From Deltaproteobacteria bacterium (GTDB lineage: Bacteria > Myxococcota_A > UBA796 > SXON01): a stretch of DNA of 34,063 bases. Of this stretch, positions 7,361 to 15,912 are shown piece by piece; position 1 is the stretch's first letter, and every line of letters starts with the position of its first letter. The translations under genes and the position numbers were made by a program. The stretch is from the NCBI GenBank assembly GCA_947484175.1, contig CANKOI010000043.1:1-34063 (forward strand), read 5' to 3'. The notes below the pieces were generated by a model. It worked only from the letters and a program-made list of their open reading frames with translations. It was not told the origin of the DNA and did no database searches.

Positions 7361-8085
7361 CGCATGCCCCAGCGCTCGCCGGTCTTCTTGATCCGAAGTT
7401 CGCCGGCCTTCTGCTTGAGCCCCTCGCGCTCCATTTTCCGAAGCTCCGCCTTAATCTCGTTCTCGGTGATGTCCTTGAAGGGGCTGCGATGGCGGATACC
7501 ACCCACCAGCACGCTCTCCTTGATGCCGTTCTCCACGCGAGCCAAAGTGTTCATCACGTCCTGCCGAACGTAGTCGGCGCGGCGCGGGTCGACGTCGGCG
7601 GCGGGCGTGCGGCTGGTTGCGGAGCGGGCCTTCGCGGGCGCGCGCGTCTTGACCACCGCGACCATGGCCTTGGCGATCGGGAGCACCACCGGCGTAGGCG
7701 TTTCTTCTTCCCACACCTTCGCCATCTCGTCGATCATCTGGACCGTCGCGGCACTCGACTGCGCGGCAAGCGAGCCCACGGCGTCCCGCAGGCGCTGAGG
7801 CACGAGCCCCGCAGGGATCTCGGACACTTCGGCGAGGAAGGTGCGGAGGATCTCGCCATCGGGCAGGTCCAAGATCTCGCGGGTGGCCCGAGCGGCCCAC
7901 CCCTTGAGGTCGGCCGAGAGCGAAGGGCTGAGCTTTCCGTCGGCCACAGCAAAAAGGTCAGCCACCACGCGGGTTTCGATGCGCTCGATATGCAACCGCA
8001 GCAAATCGTCGACCAGAATCTGGACCGTCTTCTCGTCGCTGGCGCGAAGATTGTCTACGCTCGCCTTCTGCACTTGTCCTGCCAC
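7357..8085 (-). CDS. Unknown cytoplasmic protein with a winged-helix-like C-terminus
   Basis: 242 residues, no signal peptide or membrane segment. Residues 1-130 are mostly predicted helix (for example VDDLLRLHIERIETRVVADL), a basic Ala-rich linker (APAKARSATSRTP) follows, and the last 50 residues (DITENEIKAELRKMEREG, then LRIKKTGERWGM) look like a helix-turn-helix with a beta wing. DNA binding is thus possible but not established. No family recognised. It lies 58 bases downstream of the cobalamin adenosyltransferase gene and may be the last gene of that run. Its TAA overlaps the TAG of the convergent membrane protein gene within 7357-7360. Confidence 0.65.
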   Translation of the reverse strand: MAGQVQKASVDNLRASDEKTVQILVDDLLRLHIERIETRVVADLFAVADGKLSPSLSADLKGWAARATREILDLPDGEILRTFLAEVSEIPAGLVPQRLRDAVGSLAAQSSAATVQMIDEMAKVWEEETPTPVVLPIAKAMVAVVKTRAPAKARSATSRTPAADVDPRRADYVRQDVMNTLARVENGIKESVLVGGIRHRSPFKDITENEIKAELRKMEREGLKQKAGELRIKKTGERWGMR

Positions 8086-8135
8086 CGGAGCCTCCAGATC
8101 TGCGGGCGTCTAACACGCCGGGTGGGCGGCGGTGC

Positions 8136-8150
8136 GGGCTTCTTCAGCCC
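8136..8150 (-). terminator. Hairpin across the adenosyltransferase stop codon
   Basis: On the minus strand GGGCT-GAAGA-AGCCC forms a 5-bp stem that contains the TGA of the adenosyltransferase gene. There is no T run after it, so termination or a translational effect is only a possibility. Confidence 0.2.
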
Positions 8151-8746
8151 CCCTTGGGTCCGGGAACGGGGCGATCCCACAGAAATTCCGGTTCGCCCAA
8201 TTGCTTCGCGGCCCACCGCCCCAGAACGAAGAGGTAGTCCGACAGCCGATTGAGGTACTTCATGGGAAGCGCGTCCGTCTCGGGCTCCTCACGCAAGAGC
8301 GCGACCACTTCCCGCTCGCCGCGCCGACAGACCGTGCGTGCCTGGTGCAGAAACGCCCCTACCGGGCCGCCGCCCGGAAGGATGAACTCTCGGAGGGGCC
8401 CCACGTCTTCGTTCAGCTCGTCGATCCAGCCCTCGAGCCGCTCGATGTCGGCTTCGTTCACGCGCACCATCCCCTCCCAACGATCCTCTGGGCGAGTGGC
8501 GAGGTCGCTCCCTACGTTGAAAAGGTCGTTCTGCACGAGGTGCAGCATGGCGTCAATGCGCGCAACGGCCTCGGGGGCAGCCCCGCTCTTCGAGTTGTGC
8601 CACCGCACGATGCCCACGATGCTGTTCAGCTCGTCGGTCGTGCCGTAGCTGGCGATGCGCACGTGGTCCTTCGCCACCTTCTGCCCGCCCACCAGCCGCG
8701 TTTCGCCCTTGTCGCCCGTCTTCGTATACACCCGCGTGATCAACAT
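8144..8746 (-). CDS. PduO-type cob(I)alamin adenosyltransferase
   Basis: 200 residues. It transfers the adenosyl group of ATP to cob(I)alamin to give adenosylcobalamin. The N-terminal ATP-binding motif is YTKTGDKGETRLVGG and is followed by KDHVRIASYGTTDELNS. The C-terminal helices hold PGGGPVGAFLHQARTVCRRG and YLNRLSDYLFVLGRWA, where the family's conserved Arg and Asp residues reside. The ATG at 8746 gives the standard MLITRVYTKTGD start. It lies 18 bases after the single-TM protein gene and downstream of a ferredoxin gene. The product would serve B12-dependent enzymes such as the methylmalonyl-CoA mutase chain at 26577-28079. Confidence 0.95.
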   Translation of the reverse strand: MLITRVYTKTGDKGETRLVGGQKVAKDHVRIASYGTTDELNSIVGIVRWHNSKSGAAPEAVARIDAMLHLVQNDLFNVGSDLATRPEDRWEGMVRVNEADIERLEGWIDELNEDVGPLREFILPGGGPVGAFLHQARTVCRRGEREVVALLREEPETDALPMKYLNRLSDYLFVLGRWAAKQLGEPEFLWDRPVPGPKGG

Positions 8747-8764
8747 CCCCCCGCCCTATCGCCC

Positions 8765-9196
8765 CTACCCAAGGCGGGCGATCACCAGTTGCGCCCCATC
8801 TCCACGAAGCGTGACCGAGACCCCCGACACCGACAGCAGCTCCACCCGGGCGCCGCTGGCGAGCCAGTCCTCGGGGGCGTGCAGACGGACGGCGTCGAGA
8901 GGCACCATCACCTCGGCGAAGAACCACGAAGCGGGGGCAGCAAATGACAGCCACAACGTGTCGCGGCTCACGGCCACTCGGCCGAGGCCGAGCACCGAGA
9001 ACCGGGAGCCCACCCGAACGGTCTGGCCACTCACGCGGTGGGCATTCGCCGGCGGCGGGAACACCACACCATGGGCCTGCACCACACGCGACCAAGGCGA
9101 GAGAACACGAACCATCAGCAACCAGACCAACACGCCGCCAACGATGCCCACCGCAAGGAGCAGCAGGAGCAGCGGAGGAAGGGCGGCGTCGGACAT
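8765..9196 (-). CDS. Single-TM protein of unknown function
   Basis: 143 residues. After a short N-terminus a strongly hydrophobic stretch (PPLLLLLLAVGIVGGVLVWL, about residues 8-27) forms one membrane anchor; the rest is a beta-rich soluble domain without recognised motifs. The ATG at 9196 overlaps the ferredoxin stop as TAATG, implying translational coupling. No family recognised; which side of the membrane the domain lies on is not clear. Confidence 0.7.
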   Translation of the reverse strand: MSDAALPPLLLLLLAVGIVGGVLVWLLMVRVLSPWSRVVQAHGVVFPPPANAHRVSGQTVRVGSRFSVLGLGRVAVSRDTLWLSFAAPASWFFAEVMVPLDAVRLHAPEDWLASGARVELLSVSGVSVTLRGDGAQLVIARLG

Positions 9197-9582
9197 TACT
9201 CGCCTGCCGTCTGCTCCATCGACCACGTGGTCAGCACCTTCACGCGGGCGCCACTCCCCGACACCCGTGCATGGCACGCCAACCGCTGCCCCGGCTTGCC
9301 CTTCTCGCGGAGGAGCTTGGCCTCGGCGTCGGTCGGCGCGGCCAGCCCACGTTCGTCCAAGACGTCCACGCCGCAGCCGCCGCAGCCGCCGTCGGGACAG
9401 CCCGTGGCGATCGGCGTTTCGAGGGACTGCGAGGCCATGACCAGCGTGTACCGGGCCTCGGCCCTCACTTCGTGCGCGGTGCCATCAGGCAATACGAGAG
9501 TCAGGGTGTAGGACTCGTCCCGCGGCGCCTCCGGGCGGGCGAGCACGGACTTGAGACGCTTGCGGATATTCCAGGGTGTCAC
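9196..9582 (-). CDS. Plant-type [2Fe-2S] ferredoxin
   Basis: 128 residues. Four cysteines bind a [2Fe-2S] cluster: C62, C67 and C70 in GCPDGGCGGCGVDV, and C103 in LACHARV, spaced C-x4-C-x2-C-x32-C as in plant/vertebrate-type ferredoxins. The N-terminal 22 residues (basic, MTPWNIRKRLKSVLAR) precede the fold and are not part of it. The start is GTG at 9582, overlapping the LOG-family stop by 4 bases (GTGA), and the stop overlaps the next start. The tight coupling to an adenosyltransferase operon suggests it could donate electrons for cobalt reduction, but this is inference. Confidence 0.9.
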   Translation of the reverse strand: MTPWNIRKRLKSVLARPEAPRDESYTLTLVLPDGTAHEVRAEARYTLVMASQSLETPIATGCPDGGCGGCGVDVLDERGLAAPTDAEAKLLREKGKPGQRLACHARVSGSGARVKVLTTWSMEQTAGE

Positions 9583-10427
9583 TTGCCGGCATCCTTCTCG
9601 GTGGAGTCGAGGTGGGAGGTGAGGAACGCGAAGGCGTCGTCCACGCTGTCGCTGCGGTGCATGAGCCCGCGATCGGCTTCACTGATCGTGCCCCATCGGA
9701 TCATCGCCTCCACGTCGATGACCTCGTCCCAGTACTCGGTGCCGTAGAGGACCATCGGCATCGGCTTGCTGATCCGCCGGGTCTGGCGCAGGGTGAGAAT
9801 CTCGCACATCTCGTCGAGCGTACCAAAACCGCCCGGCATGACCACCACCGCCTTGGCCAGATAGCTGAACCAGTACTTCCGCATGAAGAAGTAGTGGAAC
9901 TCGAAGGCGAGTTCGGGGGTCACCCAGCGATTCACCTTCTCTTCGAATGGCAGAGAAATCCCCAAGCCCACGCTCTTCCCACCAGGAACGTCGGCGGCGC
10001 CGCGATTGCCGGCCTCCATGATGCCGGGGCCGCCCCCGGTGGTGATCACCAAGTCGCGGTGATGGTCGGGTCGGGCCATGCTCCACTCGGTGAGCCGGCG
10101 CGCCAGTTCGCGGGTGTCGGCGTAGTAGCGTGACAGACCCACGGACTTCTCGGCTCGCGCGACCGCCGCGACATCGCCGCCGGCCTGCGCCGCCGCGAGG
10201 TCCGAAGCGGCGTCGTCGGGCGACTTGATGCGTGCGGAGCCGAAAACCACGATCGTGTCGCGCAGCCGCGCCCGATAGAAACGTTCACGAGGCTCTTCGT
10301 ACTCGCAGAGGATACGAACGGTTCGAGCGGCCGGACTGTTGAGAAAGTTAAGGTCCTTATAGGCCTTCTGCGTAATGGGCAACGGATCTCCGAGGGATGC
10401 TGCTAAGGGCGTGGTGCCATGTAGCAC
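9579..10427 (-). CDS. LOG-family (TIGR00730-like) Rossmann-fold protein
   Basis: 282 residues. The two LOG signatures are clear: TTGGGPGIMEAGNRGA and PGGFGTLDEMCEILTLRQ, the latter holding the PGGxGTxxE motif used for nucleotide 5'-monophosphate phosphoribohydrolase activity (as in cytokinin-activating LOG enzymes). The N-terminal 50 residues and an Ala-rich insertion (ASDLAAAQAGGDVAAVARAE) make it longer than the roughly 190-residue minimal LOG. Substrate unknown; hydrolysis of AMP or a modified nucleotide is plausible. GTG start at 10427. It is the first gene of the ferredoxin/adenosyltransferase run and 70 bases downstream of tkt, so it may belong to the tkt transcript. Confidence 0.88.
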   Translation of the reverse strand: MLHGTTPLAASLGDPLPITQKAYKDLNFLNSPAARTVRILCEYEEPRERFYRARLRDTIVVFGSARIKSPDDAASDLAAAQAGGDVAAVARAEKSVGLSRYYADTRELARRLTEWSMARPDHHRDLVITTGGGPGIMEAGNRGAADVPGGKSVGLGISLPFEEKVNRWVTPELAFEFHYFFMRKYWFSYLAKAVVVMPGGFGTLDEMCEILTLRQTRRISKPMPMVLYGTEYWDEVIDVEAMIRWGTISEADRGLMHRSDSVDDAFAFLTSHLDSTEKDAGK

Positions 10428-10497
10428 GCCGCCCTACGCGGGGGAACCGCCGCGGGCGGGCCTCGCCGGGTCGGCATGCACGTCGGCGGGTAGCGAG

Positions 10498-12480
10498 TCA
10501 GCGCAGAACGGACTTCGCCACCGCTACGAGGTTCGGAACATTCAGCCCAAGCTGCTCACTCACCACTTTGCCGGGCGCGCTCGCGCCAAAGCGGTCGATG
10601 CCCACGGCCGCGCCGCCCTCGCCGACGTAGCGCTCCAGTCCCGCGGTGGCGCCCGCCTCCACCGTTACGCGCGGGGCGGAGCCGAGCACGGCGGCTCGGT
10701 ATTCGCGCGGCTGGGCGTTGAACACGGCAGTGCACGCCAGGTTTACGACTCGGGCGACAATCCCCTCCGCCGCGAGAGCATCACGAGCGAGCAGCGCCAG
10801 GCCCACCTCGGAGCCCGAGGCCACGAACGTGACCGCGGCGCCTGCAGCTTCCACAAGCGTGTACCCGCCCCGCCGGATGCTCGACGCGGGCGGGTACACC
10901 GAGCGATCGAGCGTGAGGAGGTCCTGCCGGGTCAACGCCAGCGCCACCGGGCCGTCGGTGCGCTCCAGCGCCATCGCCCAAGCCTCGTTGGCCTCGTTGG
11001 CGTCGGCGGGCCGGACGAGCCAACCGTTGGGGACCAGACGGATGCTCGCGATCGTCTCGGTGGGCTGGTGAGTGGGGCCGTCCTCGCCCACCCACACGCT
11101 GTCGTGGGTGTAGACGTACACCACCGGCAGCCCCATGAGCGCGGAGAGGCGAAAACTCGGTCGGTGGTAGTCGTGGAAAATTAGGAAAGTGGCGCAGAAT
11201 GGCCGCAGGCCGCCATGCAGCGCGAGGCCGTTACCCATTGCGGCCATAGCGTGCTCACGGATGCCGAAACAGATGTTCCGACCGCCGTACTCGCCGCGGC
11301 GAACCTCGGTGCTGCCCTTGATGTAGGTGAGATTGCTCTCCGCGAGGTCCGCGCTCCCGCCCAAGAAACCGGGGAGCGCCGCCGCGATGGCCTGGATGGC
11401 CGCCTGCGAAGCCTTGCGGGTGGCGAGTCGGCTGCCTGCTACGTGCTCGGGCCAAGCCACCGAGGCGGTGGAGACCACCCCGTCAAGTTGCTCCCGGAAT
11501 GCCGCACCGAGCGGGGAAGCGGCCAGCCGGGCTTCCCAAGCCGCGCGGACGTTGCGGCGGGTGGCGTCGCCCGAGCGGTAGAAGGCGAATGCCGACTCCT
11601 CGGTCTGGAAGGCCACCTCGGGGTCGAGGCCGAGGGCGGCCTTCGAGAGGCGCACCTCCTCCACCCCGAGCGGCGCTCCGTGCGCGGCGGACTTGCCGCC
11701 CTTGTTGGGCGAGCCGAACCCGATGGTGGTGCGGCACCGCACCAACGAGGGGCGATCCGCCACGTCGCGCGCCGCCGCGATCGCATTGGCCACAGCGGCG
11801 TGATCGTGCCCATCCACCGTGAGGACATGCCAGCCCAGCGCCTCGAACTTGCGGGTGGTGTCTTCGGAGAAGGAGAGGTGCGTGCCCCCGTCGATCGTGA
11901 TGCCGTTGTCGTCGAACAGCACCACGAGGCGCCCAAGGCCGAGGTGGCCGGCAAGGCTGGCGGCCTCCATGGCCACACCCTCCATCAAGTCGCCGTCGCC
12001 GCAGAAGGCCCACGTGCGGTGGTCGACGAGGTCGGCGCCGAAACGTTCGCGGAGGTGAGCCTCGGCGAGCGCCATGCCCACCGCCATCGCGATTCCCTGG
12101 CCCAAGGGCCCCGTGGTGCACTCCACGCCGGGGCACTCCTTGTACTCGGGGTGCCCGGCCGTGCGGCTGCCCCACTGCCGAAACTGGCTCAGGTCGTGAA
12201 TCGTGAGCGGCCCGAGGTGGGGGTGACCGGGAATCCCCTGCCCTGTCAGGAACATCACTCCGTAGAGCAGCATGCTGCCGTGGCCTCCGGAGAGGACGAC
12301 ACGGTCGCGGTCGGCCCAAAGCGGGTCGACCGGATCGTACTTCACGAAGCGCGACCACAGCGTAGTCGCCACGTCGGCCATGCCCATCGGCATACCCGGG
12401 TGCCCGCTGTTCGCGGCCTGAACGCCATCCATGGCGAGGCCACGAAGCAGGTTGGCTACACGCTGGGATTCGGCGGACAT
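10498..12480 (-). CDS. tkt: Transketolase
   Basis: 660 residues, standard for the enzyme. It moves two-carbon ketol units between sugar phosphates in the pentose phosphate pathway using thiamine diphosphate. Visible landmarks: GHPGMPMGMAD near the N-terminus, the ThDP/metal motif beginning CGDGDLMEGVAMEAAS and ending in FDDNGITIDG, the catalytic glutamate in FGIREHAMAAMGNG, and YTHDSVWVGEDGPTHQPTE. The start is taken as ATG at 12480; a GTG two codons upstream (12486) is also possible. It is divergent from the GT-C-like gene across a 56-base gap that must contain the promoters. Confidence 0.97.
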   Translation of the reverse strand: MSAESQRVANLLRGLAMDGVQAANSGHPGMPMGMADVATTLWSRFVKYDPVDPLWADRDRVVLSGGHGSMLLYGVMFLTGQGIPGHPHLGPLTIHDLSQFRQWGSRTAGHPEYKECPGVECTTGPLGQGIAMAVGMALAEAHLRERFGADLVDHRTWAFCGDGDLMEGVAMEAASLAGHLGLGRLVVLFDDNGITIDGGTHLSFSEDTTRKFEALGWHVLTVDGHDHAAVANAIAAARDVADRPSLVRCRTTIGFGSPNKGGKSAAHGAPLGVEEVRLSKAALGLDPEVAFQTEESAFAFYRSGDATRRNVRAAWEARLAASPLGAAFREQLDGVVSTASVAWPEHVAGSRLATRKASQAAIQAIAAALPGFLGGSADLAESNLTYIKGSTEVRRGEYGGRNICFGIREHAMAAMGNGLALHGGLRPFCATFLIFHDYHRPSFRLSALMGLPVVYVYTHDSVWVGEDGPTHQPTETIASIRLVPNGWLVRPADANEANEAWAMALERTDGPVALALTRQDLLTLDRSVYPPASSIRRGGYTLVEAAGAAVTFVASGSEVGLALLARDALAAEGIVARVVNLACTAVFNAQPREYRAAVLGSAPRVTVEAGATAGLERYVGEGGAAVGIDRFGASAPGKVVSEQLGLNVPNLVAVAKSVLR

Positions 12481-12536
12481 GAGCACCCGGGGGGAAGGCG
12501 GGCGCGCCTAACCGGGCAGCGCGTTACCCGGAAGCG

Positions 12537-14384
12537 GTGCCCACGCGGCTGCTCCTCATTCAGTCGTTGTTGCTGGCGATCTTCTTCACCTGGCCGGCCG
12601 CCCTCCACCCCGCTTCGGCGGCTCTGGGCTCCCCAAACGGCGACGGCCTCAAACACGTCTGGAACCTGTGGTGGATGCATCGCGAGCTGTGGAGCGGCCC
12701 CTGGGGCCTCCGCACGACGCTGATCAACTACCCGGCGGGCATCGACCTCTACCCAATCGAGGTCGCCAACGGCCTGCTCACGGCATGGCTCCCAATCCCC
12801 CCGGTGCTCGCCGCCAACCTGCTCGCCGTCCTCCACGTCTTCCTCGTGGGGCTGTGTACCGGATGGCTGGGCTGGCTGGTGACGGGAGAGCGCCGCGGCG
12901 CGCTGGCGGCCGCCGCAGTGGCACAGGGCAGCGCCTTCACCGCGTTCACGATGCACGCGGGCATCGGCGAGCTTCGACAGGCGTGGTGGTTGCCTCTCGG
13001 GCTCGCGTGCGCCGTCTGCGCCCATCGCGACCGCAGGGCCCGCGACTTCGTGCGGGTCGGCCTCGTCGTGGCCGCTTCGACCCTGGCCTGTTTCTACCAC
13101 GGCTTCTTCCTCGCCACGGCTGTCGGGGTGTTCGCCGTGGTCGAGGCGAGACTGCAGCGGCGGCTGTGGTTGGGGTGGGCGGGTGCGGCGGCCCTCTCGC
13201 TCCTCGTCGTGGTGCCCACGATCACGTTGTTCGCCAGCACCTATGGTGCCGCCGCCACCGCACCCAGCGAGGGCTTCTGGGCCTGGATGTCCGACGGCTT
13301 TCCGAAGGACAGTTACCCCGTCACGTCGCTCCGCTTCCTCGAGCTGTTCACTCCCGACGCTACCCCCAGCGGCGATTCGCTGGCTCCCTTCGAGGCGTAC
13401 CTCGGGGGGCGCTACTTTGGAGTGCTGGCGCTCGTGCTGGGGGTCGTGGGCGCGTGGGCGTTGGGACGAGGTGCCCTGCCTTGGCTGGGCATCGCAGCGG
13501 TAGGGGTGACCCTCGCGCTCGGGAACCTCACGTATTGGGGGGGCGAGGGCGGCACCCCGCTCTTGATGCCGCTCTCCCCCATGAACCGAGCGCTCAGCTA
13601 CTTCGCCGAGCCGCTGAACTTCCCCGTTCGATACCTCTCCATCACCACGACGGCGTTAGCCGTGCTCGTCGCCGCCTCCACCCGTTTCCGCTGGGCCTGG
13701 TACGCGATGCCGCTGGTGCTCGCGGACGTGCTGGTGAACGACCGTGTCACGTTCCCGCGCAGCACGTTTCGCCTCGAAGGTGTTGCCGACGTCGAAGCGC
13801 CGCCCGGTGCGGTGGCCGAGCTGTCCTGGGTACTCAAGACGGGCGCCAGCTCGCAGGGTCGAGTGCCCGGGGTGTTGTTCGACTCCGAAGACCGTGCTCG
13901 CAGTATCTCTGCCCAACTTCACCTCGACCGCCCCATGGAGACCATCCCGATCGAACGTGTGGACGGTTGGGCCACCGACGGCATCGATTGGGTGGCCGCC
14001 AACGGCTTGGCGCGAGTAGTGCAGGGGGCGGAGGTCGAACGGGACGAACTGGAGACCCATCTTGCGCTGTTGTGGCGGCGAGGGTTCCGGTCGGTGCTCC
14101 TCACACACGACTGCCTCGGGCGCGGCGACCTCGCAGCGATCGCTCGCATCGACGAGGTGCTCGGTGACCACAAGGAGGGGGATTGCCTGTCGCTCTGGAC
14201 GTTGGCGGAGCCAGGCCCCTTGGCCGGGGCCGAGGCGATCGAGGCCGCCTATGCGGCGCGCCTCGCGGCCGGCCCCGCTACGAGCACCGGCCCTCCGGTC
14301 AACGACCCGGAGGGAGCTACCCGGGTGGGCACCGGGCCCGGTCCGAACCCCGGCCCCCCGAGCGGACCCGTCCTCGACCATTGA
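12537..14384 (+). CDS. Polytopic membrane protein, GT-C-like
   Basis: 615 residues from GTG. About ten hydrophobic segments fill residues 1-390. The first loop holds SPNGDGLKHVWNLWWMHREL and LINYPAGIDLYP, a layout (acidic residue in the first periplasmic loop, then a 'Pro-Ala-Gly' element) seen in GT-C-fold lipid-linked sugar transferases and their relatives. From about residue 400 a soluble domain follows, ending in a Pro/Gly-rich tail (GPGPNPGPPSGPVLDH). No specific family is certain; a glycosyltransferase or a related envelope protein is the best guess. It is followed after 48 bases by proS on the same strand. Confidence 0.65.
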   Translation: MPTRLLLIQSLLLAIFFTWPAALHPASAALGSPNGDGLKHVWNLWWMHRELWSGPWGLRTTLINYPAGIDLYPIEVANGLLTAWLPIPPVLAANLLAVLHVFLVGLCTGWLGWLVTGERRGALAAAAVAQGSAFTAFTMHAGIGELRQAWWLPLGLACAVCAHRDRRARDFVRVGLVVAASTLACFYHGFFLATAVGVFAVVEARLQRRLWLGWAGAAALSLLVVVPTITLFASTYGAAATAPSEGFWAWMSDGFPKDSYPVTSLRFLELFTPDATPSGDSLAPFEAYLGGRYFGVLALVLGVVGAWALGRGALPWLGIAAVGVTLALGNLTYWGGEGGTPLLMPLSPMNRALSYFAEPLNFPVRYLSITTTALAVLVAASTRFRWAWYAMPLVLADVLVNDRVTFPRSTFRLEGVADVEAPPGAVAELSWVLKTGASSQGRVPGVLFDSEDRARSISAQLHLDRPMETIPIERVDGWATDGIDWVAANGLARVVQGAEVERDELETHLALLWRRGFRSVLLTHDCLGRGDLAAIARIDEVLGDHKEGDCLSLWTLAEPGPLAGAEAIEAAYAARLAAGPATSTGPPVNDPEGATRVGTGPGPNPGPPSGPVLDH

Positions 14385-14432
14385 GGCCGGCCCCCTGCCG
14401 GGCTATGGGCCGCGCCCCTCCCAGAAGCGCCC

Positions 14433-15905
14433 ATGGCCGACCACAGCATCACCCCCCGTGCCACCGACTACTCCCAGTGGTACCTCGACGTCATCTCTGC
14501 CGCCGAGCTGTCCGACTACTCCCCGGTGAAGGGGTCGATGGTCTTGCGCCCTCATGGGTTCGCCGTGTGGGACCTCATGCGCAACGAGCTCGATGCCCGC
14601 TTCCGCGACACCGGGCACGTGAACGCCTACTTCCCCTTGCTCATCCCCATGTCCTTCCTCTCCAAGGAGGCCGAGCACGTGGCCGGGTTCGCCAAGGAGT
14701 GTGCGGTGGTCACTCACCACCGCCTCCGCGCGGTGGCCGGCGGTGAGGGCGTGGAGCCCGATCCCACCGCCAAGCTCGAAGAGCCGCTGATCATCCGGCC
14801 CACCTCGGAAACGATCATCTGGCACATGTACGGCAAATGGATTCAGTCCCACCGGGACCTCCCGATCCTCATCAACCAGTGGGCCAATGTGGTGCGCTGG
14901 GAGATGAAGACCCGCCCCTTCCTCCGCACCGCCGAGTTCCTGTGGCAAGAAGGGCACACCGCCCACGCCACCAAAGCCGAAGCTGAAGCCGAAGCCATGC
15001 AGATGTTGCGGGTGTACGAAGAGTTCGCTCGCACCGTGCTCGCACTCCCCGTGATCGCGGGCGCCAAGAGCGCCTCCGAACGTTTCGCCGGCGCGGTGGA
15101 CACGCTGTGCATCGAGGCGATGATGCAGAACGGCTGGGCACTCCAGGCGGGCACGAGCCACTTCCTCGGCCAGAATTTCGCCCAGGCCTTCGACGTGACG
15201 TTTACCGGCGAGTCGGGCGTGCGAGAGCACGTGTGGGCCACCAGCTGGGGGGTCAGCACCCGCCTGGTCGGCGCGGTGATCATGACCCACTCCGACGACA
15301 CGGGGCTCGTTCTTCCCCCGGCGATCGCTCCCGTGCAAGTGGTCCTCACGCCCATCTGGAAGGGCGACGCTGAGCGGGCCGAGGTGGTCGCCTTCGCGGA
15401 GGGAGTGGCGGCCCGCCTGAAGGGACTGCGCGTGAAAGTCGACACCCGCGACCAGCTCAAGCCGGGCGCGAAGTATTTCGAGTGGGAGCGGAAGGGAGTG
15501 CCCTTGCGCCTCGAGATTGGCCCCCGTGACATGGCGAAGGGTGCCGTGTTCGCCGCCCCTCGCACCGGAGGCGGGAAATTCTCCATCCCCGTGGACGACA
15601 ACCTCCTCGCAGCCGTACAGGCACAGCTCGACAGCATCCAGTCCACGCTCTACGACCGCGCCGCCGAACGCCTCCGTGAGCGCACCCTGCCGGTGAGCAG
15701 CTATGCTGAGCTCAAGCAGAGAGTTGACGCCGGCGGCTTCTTCGTAGTGAACTGGTGCGACGACGCCGCGAACGAGGCCACGATCAAGGAAGAGACCCGA
15801 GCGACCATCCGATGCTACCCGCTCGATCTGCAAACCCCTACGGGCCCCTGCTTCTACAGCGGCCGCCCGGCCACACACGTGGCCGTGTTCGCTCGGGCAT
15901 ACTGA
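14433..15905 (+). CDS. proS: Proline-tRNA ligase, archaeal/eukaryotic (type 3) form
   Basis: 490 residues. It charges tRNA-Pro with proline. Class II motif 2 is TRPFLRTAEFLWQEGHTAH and motif 3 lies in STRLVGAVIMTHSDDTGLVL. There is no editing insertion between motifs 2 and 3, and the protein ends with AVFARAY, both marks of the type 3 enzyme also found in Thermus and many other bacteria. In the C-terminal zinc domain two of the four expected cysteines are changed: C442 and C473 remain but the partners are N447 and S476. The ABC1/UbiB-family gene starts 7 bases downstream. Confidence 0.96.
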   Translation: MADHSITPRATDYSQWYLDVISAAELSDYSPVKGSMVLRPHGFAVWDLMRNELDARFRDTGHVNAYFPLLIPMSFLSKEAEHVAGFAKECAVVTHHRLRAVAGGEGVEPDPTAKLEEPLIIRPTSETIIWHMYGKWIQSHRDLPILINQWANVVRWEMKTRPFLRTAEFLWQEGHTAHATKAEAEAEAMQMLRVYEEFARTVLALPVIAGAKSASERFAGAVDTLCIEAMMQNGWALQAGTSHFLGQNFAQAFDVTFTGESGVREHVWATSWGVSTRLVGAVIMTHSDDTGLVLPPAIAPVQVVLTPIWKGDAERAEVVAFAEGVAARLKGLRVKVDTRDQLKPGAKYFEWERKGVPLRLEIGPRDMAKGAVFAAPRTGGGKFSIPVDDNLLAAVQAQLDSIQSTLYDRAAERLRERTLPVSSYAELKQRVDAGGFFVVNWCDDAANEATIKEETRATIRCYPLDLQTPTGPCFYSGRPATHVAVFARAY

Positions 15906-15912
15906 GCACGGC

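Noticed and set aside
11215-12723. A 502-residue plus-strand frame
   Set aside because: It is antisense to transketolase and runs into the GT-C-like gene in another frame; no motif is recognisable.
14970-15002. Short GAAGCC-type tandem repeat
   Set aside because: It encodes the normal Lys-Ala-Glu helix of prolyl-tRNA synthetase (TKAEAEAEAMQ).
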